From positions 1 to 12,076 of the forward strand of contig WTJO01000108.1 in assembly GCA_011524805.1 (NCBI GenBank): 12,076 nt of DNA, written 5' to 3'. This document shows positions 7,073 to 12,076 of the stretch, one piece after another. The notes beneath the pieces are model-generated. The model had not been told where the DNA came from. It saw nothing but the letters and a program-made list of their open reading frames with translations, and did no database searches. Source of the DNA: Alphaproteobacteria bacterium. Its GTDB lineage: Bacteria > Pseudomonadota > Alphaproteobacteria > Puniceispirillales > Puniceispirillaceae. The position numbers were made by a program, and so were the translations under genes. The stretch's first letter is position 1. Each line of letters starts with the position of its first letter.

Positions 7073-8134
7073 ATGACAGATACATATCGCATTTGTTGTC
7101 TGGAGGGGGACGGGATCAGCGCAGAATTGATAGCCTCATCTGTCGCAGTGCTTGATGCACTTGCCCCCTATTTCACACAGCCTGTTGAGCTGACACATCA
7201 TCAGGTCGGCTTTGCCAGCCTTGATATGCATGGCACAACCATAACCGAAGAGGTAATTGCCGCTGCCGCCAATGCTGACGGTATTATTCTGGGGCCTGTC
7301 TCACATGCGGAATATCCGCCTATTTCAGAAGGCGGGCTGAATCCGTCTGGGGTGTTACGCAAGACGCTATCTTTATATGCGAATATCAGACCTGCCAGAA
7401 CCTTTGACGGGCTGGCACATTACACAAGGTCTGCATTTGATCTGGTGATTATGCGTGAAAATCTGGAAGGGTTTTATGCAGATAGAAATATGGTGGCTGG
7501 CAGTGGCGAATTTATGCCAACAGATGATGTCGCGCTTGCTGTGAGAAAAATTACCAGAACAGGTTCGGCCAATATTGCCCGCGCTGCCTTTGAGCAGGCA
7601 CGAAAACGCGACAGCAAAAAGGTAACCGCGATACATAAAGCAAATGTGATGCGCATGTCGGACGGTCTATTTCTCGATGTGGTAACAGAAATCGCCGCAG
7701 AATATCCCGATATCGATTATGATGAGATGCTGGTTGATGCGGCGGCGGCAAGACTGGTGCGTTCGCCTCAGGATTTTGATGTGATTGTTACAACAAATAT
7801 GTTTGGTGATATTCTATCTGATCTGGCTGCCGAACTGGCTGGCAGTCTGGGGCTTGGCGGCTCGTTAAATAAGGGCAGAGATATAGCGATGGCACAGGCA
7901 CAACATGGCTCTGCGCCAGATATTGCAGGACGTGACATAGCAAATCCTGTATCTCTGTTATTATCTGTGGCGATGTTGCTAGATGATATTGGCGAGACAG
8001 AGGCCGCCACCTATCTTGAGACGGCAATATCGCAGATGCTGGCAGCAGAATCTGGCCGGACTGCCGATTTAGGTGGTACGCTCGGCTGTTCAGGGTTTAC
8101 AGAACAGCTTGTTCAACGGCTGAGGGCCGGATAA
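7073..8134 (+). CDS. Isocitrate/isopropylmalate-type NAD-dependent beta-decarboxylating dehydrogenase
   Basis: This 353-residue cytoplasmic enzyme of the IDH/IPMDH family oxidises and decarboxylates a 3-substituted malate. Visible family blocks are 'GDGISAELI' (12-20, a variant of GDGIGPE), 'LRKTLSLYANIRP' (95-107), 'MRENLEGFY' (127-135), 'HKANVMRMSDG' (188-198) with catalytic Lys189, 'VDAAAARLV' (221-229) and 'TTNMFGDILSDLAAEL' (240-255) with metal-ligand Asp246 and Asp250. 'HGSAPDIAG' (278-286) has the Asp-Ile pair typical of NAD users. The segment before Arg96 is Asn90-Pro91-Ser92-Gly93. It has neither the Ser/Asn order of isocitrate dehydrogenase nor the Leu pair of isopropylmalate dehydrogenase, so the substrate may be different. 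The frame is open upstream to 6818 inside tctAB, but family length and the ATG 11 bp after the tctAB stop fix the start. It is the first enzyme gene behind the transporter and was not given a symbol because leuB or icd would be misleading. Confidence 0.9.
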   Translation: MTDTYRICCLEGDGISAELIASSVAVLDALAPYFTQPVELTHHQVGFASLDMHGTTITEEVIAAAANADGIILGPVSHAEYPPISEGGLNPSGVLRKTLSLYANIRPARTFDGLAHYTRSAFDLVIMRENLEGFYADRNMVAGSGEFMPTDDVALAVRKITRTGSANIARAAFEQARKRDSKKVTAIHKANVMRMSDGLFLDVVTEIAAEYPDIDYDEMLVDAAAARLVRSPQDFDVIVTTNMFGDILSDLAAELAGSLGLGGSLNKGRDIAMAQAQHGSAPDIAGRDIANPVSLLLSVAMLLDDIGETEAATYLETAISQMLAAESGRTADLGGTLGCSGFTEQLVQRLRAG

Positions 8135-8156
8135 GGCGCGAAAGGAAAGACGGTAG

Positions 8157-9236
8157 ATGACACAGACAGGGATTCCATTTTTCTTCATGCGTGGCGGCAC
8201 ATCACGCGGCCCCTATTTCAGACGATCCGATCTGCCTGAAGATCAGGATCAGCTTGCCCGGATTCTGATCGCGGCGGTTGGTTCCGGCCATCCGCTCAAT
8301 ATAGATGGCATTGGCGGCGGTAACGCGGTCACCACAAAGGTGGCAATGCTGTCAGCCTCAGATGATGACTGGGCAGATATTGATTATTTCTTTGCCCAGG
8401 TCAGTGTTGAAACACAGCTGGTTGATTTCAAGCCAACCTGCGGCAATATCCTTTCAGGGGTGGGACCTGCCGCAATAGAAATGGGATTAATGCCGGCAGC
8501 TGATGGCATAACAGAGGTGAAAATCAGGTCTGTAAATACAGGCGCACGGGTGCTGGCGCGTGTTCAGACACCTTCAGGGGCGGTGCGTTATGATGGTACT
8601 ACCAGCATAGACGGGGTGCCGGGCACAGCCGCACCGATTGAATTGAATTTTATGGACGTTGCCGGCTCGTCAACAGGTGAATTGCTGCCCACCGGTAAGC
8701 CAAAAGACAGGATAGAAGGCATTGATGTAACATGTATTGATGTTGCCATGCCGATGGTAATCGCAAGAGCATCCGATTTTGGCCTTACCGGCACAGAAAG
8801 CCGTGAGGCGCTTGATGCCAACAGAGATTTTTTTGACCGTATGGAAGCTGTGCGGCTGGCCGCAGCTCAGAAGATGGGGATGGGGGACTGTTCTGAATCT
8901 GTCACCCCGAAATTCGGATTGCTGGCGCCATTGCCACATGATGGGCATATTCTGGCGCGCTATTTTATGCCATGGGACACCCACCCGACGATGGCTGTTA
9001 CAGGCAGTCAGGCAATGGCATCCTGCGCGCTTACCCCCGGCACGATAGCGGACGGGATGATGTCTGTTAGTGATGAGCGACCAGCAAAAGTTATCCTGCA
9101 TCATCCGATGGGCGAGATGCTTGTGGTGGTAGATTATGATATTGTTGACGGTGTGTTTCAGCATCATTCTGCAGGTCTTATCCGCACTGCCCGTAAACTG
9201 GCAGAAGGCCAGCTATTTGTCCCTTCAGATTTGTGA
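8157..9236 (+). CDS. PrpF / 4-oxalomesaconate tautomerase family isomerase
   Basis: This 359-residue enzyme of the PrpF family has a duplicated diaminopimelate-epimerase-like fold and moves protons or double bonds in unsaturated tri- and dicarboxylates. Known members act on 2-methylaconitate/aconitate (PrpF) or 4-oxalomesaconate (GalD). The family N-terminus 'FMRGGTSRGPYF' is at 10-21 and 'DGIGGGNAVTTKVAML' at 50-65. Lys61 and Cys95 (in 'TCGNILSGVGP', 94-104) lie 34 residues apart, the same separation as the reported PrpF active-site Lys73 and Cys107. The second lobe has 'VTGSQAMASCALTPGT' (281-296) and the ending 'HHSAGLIRTARKL' (336-348). By eye the N-terminus looks more like GalD than PrpF. 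A purine-rich AAAGGAAAG lies before the ATG. There is a 22-bp gap from the dehydrogenase gene and 50 bp to the flavoprotein gene. An aconitate-type substrate is inferred from the neighbours. Confidence 0.9.
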   Translation: MTQTGIPFFFMRGGTSRGPYFRRSDLPEDQDQLARILIAAVGSGHPLNIDGIGGGNAVTTKVAMLSASDDDWADIDYFFAQVSVETQLVDFKPTCGNILSGVGPAAIEMGLMPAADGITEVKIRSVNTGARVLARVQTPSGAVRYDGTTSIDGVPGTAAPIELNFMDVAGSSTGELLPTGKPKDRIEGIDVTCIDVAMPMVIARASDFGLTGTESREALDANRDFFDRMEAVRLAAAQKMGMGDCSESVTPKFGLLAPLPHDGHILARYFMPWDTHPTMAVTGSQAMASCALTPGTIADGMMSVSDERPAKVILHHPMGEMLVVVDYDIVDGVFQHHSAGLIRTARKLAEGQLFVPSDL

Positions 9237-9286
9237 GGTAGGCAAGGTTATCGTTGAAAATGTTGATATGTGGTTAGAGGGTTAGC

Positions 9287-10756
9287 ATGGCTAAGAATAT
9301 AATTATTGTCGGTTCAGGAAATGCGGCTATGTCGGCAGGAATTGCCGCTCTGGAAGCTGGCGCAGAGGTGCTGATGCTGGAAAAGGCAGATGAGGCGTTG
9401 GCAGGCGGTAACACAAAATATACCGCCGGTGCGATGCGCTTTGCCTATAACAGCTCGGAAGAGCTTATCCCGTTGCTGACCAATCCGGCAGATGAACGTA
9501 TCGCGCGAACAGATTTTGGCAGCTATACACAGGAAAAATTTTCGCAAGATTTGCTTGGTTTCAACGAAGGCATGCCACTGTCAGCAGAACAGCAATATCT
9601 GATCTCAAACTCCTATGATGCTGTTAAATGGCTGGCAGGTCATGGCGTGACCTATGAGCCTATCTATTCACGCCAGAGTTTTGAGAAAGATGGCAAGCTG
9701 GTCTTCTGGGGAGGGTTAACACTTGCTGCCCAGAATGAAGGTGTCGGGCTGTATGATATGGAAGCTGCTGCCTTTGAAAAATTGGGTGGCAAGATACGGT
9801 TTAATGCCGGTGTGACAGGTCTGGTGACTTCGGATAGCGGGGTCAGTGGTGTCATGATTGGTGATGAAACAGTATCGGCTGATGCGGTCATTCTTGCCTG
9901 TGGCGGATTTGAAGCTAGCGATGCATTGCGACAGGCTGAATTTGGTGCTGATTGGGCACATGCAAAAGTGCGCGGTACGCCTCATAATACCGGCGAGGGG
10001 CTGGATATGGCCTTTGGGCTGGGCGCGCAGAGATATGGCAAATTTGATGGCTGTCATGCAACGCCTATGGATCTGCATATGAAAAATTTTGGTAATCTGG
10101 ACATGCCGCCCAAACAGCGAAAAAATTATCGCAAGATATGCTATTTTCTGGGGGTGATGCTGAACGCCCATGGCAGGCGGTTTGTGGATGAGGGTATTAA
10201 TTTCAGAAATTACACTTATGCGCAATTTGGCAGGGCGGTGCTTGAACAGCCAGAGCATTTTGCATGGCAGATTTTTGATTCAAAAGTCTTTGATTTGCTA
10301 TATGAAGAATATCGCTTTGAGGATGCCAGCTTTGTTGAGGCTGATACGCTAGACGGGCTGGTAGCAAAATTATATGGCGTAGATCAGCCTCAGGCACTGA
10401 AAACGCTGAAAGACTATAATGATGCTGTTGATGGCACGGTCGCGTTTGACCCGACCATACTGGATGGCAAAGCCACGAAAGGCCTGCCTCTGAATAAAAC
10501 CAACTGGGCACAGAAATTTGATACGCCGCCCTATCGGGCATTTCCTGTTACAGGGGGAATTACCTTTACCTATGGCGGTGTGAGGGTAGATAATACAGGC
10601 TGTGTGCTAGACGCTGGAGATACGCCGATAAGCGGGCTTTATGCCTGTGGCGAGATGGTAGGCGGGGTGTTTTTTGGCGGCTATCCGGGTGGCTCAGGGC
10701 TGACCTCTGGCACCGTATTTGGCCGGCAGGCAGGCATCGGGGCAGCATCAGGCTAG
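9287..10756 (+). CDS. tcuA: TcuA-like FAD-dependent dehydrogenase (flavocytochrome c / fumarate reductase flavoprotein family)
   Basis: This 489-residue flavoprotein resembles TcuA, which oxidises tricarballylate to cis-aconitate in Salmonella. The N-terminal FAD-binding fold has 'IIIVGSGNAAMSAGIAALEA' (5-24) and Glu32 for the ribose. 'GGNTKYTAGAMRF' (40-52) is a typical TcuA-type sequence. Other family blocks are 'VILACGGFEAS' (201-211), 'GTPHNTGEGLDMAFGLGA' (230-247), 'GVMLNAHGRRFVDEG' (289-303, with the Arg and Glu usual near the active site), 'VTGGITFTYGGVRVD' (421-435) and the C-terminal FAD clamp starting 'GLYACGEMVGG' at 450. No signal peptide or heme motif is seen, so it is a soluble cytoplasmic enzyme. 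AGAGGG precedes the ATG. It is the last gene of the operon. TcuB, the iron-sulfur membrane partner that reoxidises TcuA in Salmonella, is not found here. Other unsaturating dehydrogenase activities remain possible. Confidence 0.85.
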   Translation: MAKNIIIVGSGNAAMSAGIAALEAGAEVLMLEKADEALAGGNTKYTAGAMRFAYNSSEELIPLLTNPADERIARTDFGSYTQEKFSQDLLGFNEGMPLSAEQQYLISNSYDAVKWLAGHGVTYEPIYSRQSFEKDGKLVFWGGLTLAAQNEGVGLYDMEAAAFEKLGGKIRFNAGVTGLVTSDSGVSGVMIGDETVSADAVILACGGFEASDALRQAEFGADWAHAKVRGTPHNTGEGLDMAFGLGAQRYGKFDGCHATPMDLHMKNFGNLDMPPKQRKNYRKICYFLGVMLNAHGRRFVDEGINFRNYTYAQFGRAVLEQPEHFAWQIFDSKVFDLLYEEYRFEDASFVEADTLDGLVAKLYGVDQPQALKTLKDYNDAVDGTVAFDPTILDGKATKGLPLNKTNWAQKFDTPPYRAFPVTGGITFTYGGVRVDNTGCVLDAGDTPISGLYACGEMVGGVFFGGYPGGSGLTSGTVFGRQAGIGAASG

Positions 10757-10781
10757 CCCTGCTCTTCCCACAGAATAGAAG

Positions 10782-10810
10782 ACACGCCCCAGAGGGAAGC
10801 AGGGGCGTGT
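10782..10810. terminator. Strong hairpin between convergent genes, with an alternative overlapping pairing
   Basis: ACACGCCCC (10782-10790) and GGGGCGTGT (10802-10810) form a perfect 9-bp stem with an 11-base loop, 25 bases after the tcuA-like stop. Neither strand has a proper T-run next to it, so it may work by hindering polymerase or protecting 3' ends for both convergent transcripts. The upstream segment CCCTGCTCTTCCC (10757-10769) can instead pair with GGGAAGCAGGG (10794-10804) with a two-base bulge. The two structures exclude each other. Confidence 0.6.
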
Positions 10811-10845
10811 ATCAGGAACATCTGGATAGCTAGGCACGTTAATCC

Positions 10846-11856
10846 CTACCAGCCTGTTTCGTGAATAATGCGCTGTGCCAGAGGCGAGGTGTCAGCGATC
10901 ACATTCATGGGCAGCGCATCCATTTTGAAACTGCCCCATGAGGCAACTTCGTCACTTGTCTTGGCATTCGGATTTACAGGATATTCAAAATTAATCTCTG
11001 TATAGATTTGCTGTGCTTCTTCTGAGGTAAGCCACTCAAGAAAGGCACGTGCAATATCTTTTTTCTGCGAGCCTTTGGTGATGCCGGCAGCTGAAATATT
11101 CACATGCTGGCCTCTGCCATCCTGATTGAAAAACGCAAGTTCAATTGCATCTGCCCACGCTTTCTGTTCTGGCTGATCCTCCGAGAACTTCATTTTACCG
11201 AAATAATAGGTATTCATCAGTGCAACGTCACATTCGCCTGCAAAGATAGCTTTTGCCTGTGCCCTGTCATTGCCCTGCGGACGGCGTGCCATATTATCTA
11301 CAAATCCGGCTGCCCAGTTTTTCGCTTCTGCTTCGCCGTGATGTGCAACCAGCGAGGCCAACAAGGCGCGATTATATACATGACTGCCTTTGCGCGAACA
11401 GACACGCCCCTTCCATTTCGGAGTGGCAAGCTCTTCAATGGTGGTGATTGCCTCTTTGCCGACACGGTCTTTTGATACAGCAATAATGCGCGCCCGTAAC
11501 GATAACGCTGTCCATGTATCATTTGCATCACGCAGATTGGCTGGCACCTGTCTATTTATAATATCCGAACTCATCGGGGCGAGAAGTTCTGCATCTGCCA
11601 GTTCCTTGATGCGGCTAATATCAACTGTCAAAACCAGATCAGCCTTGGTTCTGCTGCCTTCTGCCTGAAGCCGTTGTGCCAGCCCCTTTGGTGCATAGAC
11701 AGTCTGAAATTCAACGCCTGTCTTCTGGGTATATGCCTCTAATAAAGGGGTCAGCAAAAAGGGCTGCCGGTGAGTGAAAATGCCAAGACTATCAGCCCAT
11801 GCCATGTTCATTGAGGCGATTGACAGCATTACCGTTCCTACCATTATTCTTATCAT
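10846..11856 (-). CDS. FutA/FbpA-type periplasmic Fe(III)-binding protein
   Basis: This 336-residue solute-binding protein of the iron(III) ABC-transporter family (FbpA/FutA/IdiA) carries ferric iron in the periplasm. A signal peptide covers residues 1-21, with a likely cut after 'AWA'. The mature protein begins with the family strand 'LGIFTHRQPFLLTPLLEAY' (24-42), whose His29/Arg30 match the usual 'YS.RHY' ligand region. 'KGLAQRLQAEG' (57-67), 'KADLVLTVD' (71-79), 'KWKGRVCSRKGSH' (147-159) and 'ALMNTYYFGKM' (212-222) follow; the last holds the paired tyrosines (217, 218) that bind iron. The ending 'NFEYPVNP' is also typical. The ATG at 11856 is preceded by AGGAAATGGAG, about 11 bases away. 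An in-frame ATG at 11844 is possible but would shorten the signal peptide. No permease or ATPase gene follows, because the next gene downstream is convergent, so it is a solitary binding-protein gene. The iron-type operator upstream indicates induction under iron shortage. Confidence 0.92.
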   Translation of the reverse strand: MIRIMVGTVMLSIASMNMAWADSLGIFTHRQPFLLTPLLEAYTQKTGVEFQTVYAPKGLAQRLQAEGSRTKADLVLTVDISRIKELADAELLAPMSSDIINRQVPANLRDANDTWTALSLRARIIAVSKDRVGKEAITTIEELATPKWKGRVCSRKGSHVYNRALLASLVAHHGEAEAKNWAAGFVDNMARRPQGNDRAQAKAIFAGECDVALMNTYYFGKMKFSEDQPEQKAWADAIELAFFNQDGRGQHVNISAAGITKGSQKKDIARAFLEWLTSEEAQQIYTEINFEYPVNPNAKTSDEVASWGSFKMDALPMNVIADTSPLAQRIIHETGW

Positions 11857-11920
11857 CTTAACTATGTCTCCATTTCCTATAATAATCTTTGGTTATACTT
11901 GCCAAACCCAGAATAAAACC

Positions 11921-11957
11921 TTCTCATTCTTTATTGATAATGAGAATAATTCTCAAA
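11921..11957. promoter_or_regulatory. Fur/iron-type operator array upstream of the iron-binding protein gene
   Basis: GATAATGAGAATAATTCTC (11936-11954) agrees with the classic 19-bp Fur box at 16 positions. Inside it, TGAGAATAATTCTCA (11941-11955) is a perfect 7-1-7 palindrome that also fits the TGA-N9-TCA iron box of alphaproteobacterial RirA. A further half-site TTCTCATT (11921-11928) is a perfect inverted match to AATGAGAA (11939-11946), giving three half-sites TTCTCAWW in alternating orientation. Whether Fur or another iron regulator binds cannot be told from the DNA. Iron repression of the minus-strand gene is a firm expectation. Confidence 0.8.
11928..11956 (-). promoter_or_regulatory. 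Candidate sigma-70 promoter of the iron-binding protein gene
   Basis: On the minus strand, TTGAGA (complement of 11951-11956) as -35 and TAAAGA (complement of 11928-11933) as -10 are 17 bp apart. The Fur-type box covers the spacer and most of the -35, as expected for an iron-repressed promoter. The -10 matches the consensus at only 3 of 6 bases. A second possibility, TTGGCA with TTATAG at 17 bp, lies nearer the gene (11877-11905). Confidence 0.4.
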
Positions 11958-12076
11958 ATAAAATAAAAAAAACGTATTATCCAGAGTTTTCCACATTATA
12001 GATTTTTTGATATTTTTCTGATGGCATGAGCAAGTGTCTAAGGCAAAGTATCTGGCGATAAGGTGTGGTGGCCAGA
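11958..12076. other. A+T-rich noncoding tail of the window
   Basis: No convincing gene is seen in the last ~120 bp. The left half is strongly A+T-rich with an A-run at 11964-11972. TTATCCAGA (11977-11985) and TTTTCCACA (11987-11995) each differ by one base from a DnaA box and are ten bases apart. TCTGGC (12051-12056) and GCCAGA (12071-12076) form a 6-bp inverted repeat cut by the window edge. A minus-strand frame open at the edge closes with TAG near 12038, so a few final codons of an upstream gene could be present, but nothing recognisable can be read. Confidence 0.4.

Noticed and set aside
9716..10258. 180-residue open frame on the minus strand inside the tcuA-like gene
   Set aside because: It is antisense to well-conserved flavoprotein blocks, with no domain, start signal or promoter visible.
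11774..12001. Plus-strand frame of 75 residues over the iron-operator region
   Set aside because: It overlaps the start of the iron-binding protein gene and runs through the operator. Its second half is an A+T-driven Asn/Lys/Ile-rich string without a motif.
1..12076. Search for CRISPR arrays, tRNA/rRNA genes, transposases, integrases and phage genes
   Set aside because: No regularly spaced repeats, tRNA-like folds, rRNA segments or mobile-element proteins were found. The window reads as ordinary metabolic and transport chromosome.
12051..12076. 6-bp inverted repeat TCTGGC/GCCAGA at the right edge as the start of a structured RNA
   Set aside because: It is too short and cut by the window edge, with no known RNA signature next to it.

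Overview
The window is a 12-kb stretch of bacterial chromosome with about half G+C, dense genes and short intergenic gaps. It has a TctDE-type two-component system facing a tripartite tricarboxylate transporter (TTT), a solitary periplasmic iron-binding protein gene behind an iron-type operator, and GSAM-like and Ldh2-family enzymes. This mix is typical of free-living Gram-negative proteobacteria. My best guess is a marine alphaproteobacterium of the SAR116/Rhodobacterales kind, but no rRNA or marker gene here proves it.

Layout, left to right. (1) The 3' part of a class III, PLP-dependent aminotransferase gene (+) ends in a clear hairpin/T-run terminator. (2) A minus-strand block reads, in transcription order, response regulator tctD-like (3736 to 3068), sensor kinase tctE-like (overlapping by one base in a TAATG junction), then an Ldh2-family NAD(P)-dependent 2-hydroxyacid dehydrogenase. 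(3) A 115-bp divergent intergenic region holds a perfect direct heptamer repeat with an 11-bp period, which is the likely regulator operator, and a 25-bp hyphenated palindrome. (4) A plus-strand block reads tctC (periplasmic binding protein), a 12-bp stem-loop, a fused TctA-TctB membrane protein, an isocitrate/isopropylmalate-type beta-decarboxylating dehydrogenase, a PrpF/4-oxalomesaconate-tautomerase-family isomerase, and a TcuA-like FAD dehydrogenase. Internal gaps are 99, 11, 22 and 50 bp, consistent with one operon. (5) A G+C-rich hairpin region separates it from a convergent minus-strand gene for a FutA/FbpA-type Fe(III)-binding protein. Upstream of that gene lies an array of Fur/iron-type half-sites. 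(6) The last ~120 bp are A+T-rich and I see no gene there.

How the parts may work together (inference). The kinase would sense an external di- or tricarboxylate. The regulator would then activate the divergent tctC operon, and TctC with the TctA-TctB fusion would import the compound. The three soluble enzymes form a plausible chain on a C6-like tricarboxylate: a flavin oxidation making a C=C bond (TcuA makes cis-aconitate from tricarballylate in Salmonella), cis/trans or double-bond isomerisation (PrpF family), and NAD-dependent oxidative decarboxylation of a 3-substituted malate (IDH/IPMDH family). A hydratase of the aconitase type would be needed and is not in the window. TcuB, the usual electron-transfer partner of TcuA, is also absent. 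The combination is not a textbook operon, and the dehydrogenase has an unusual substrate-recognition segment, so the true substrate is open.
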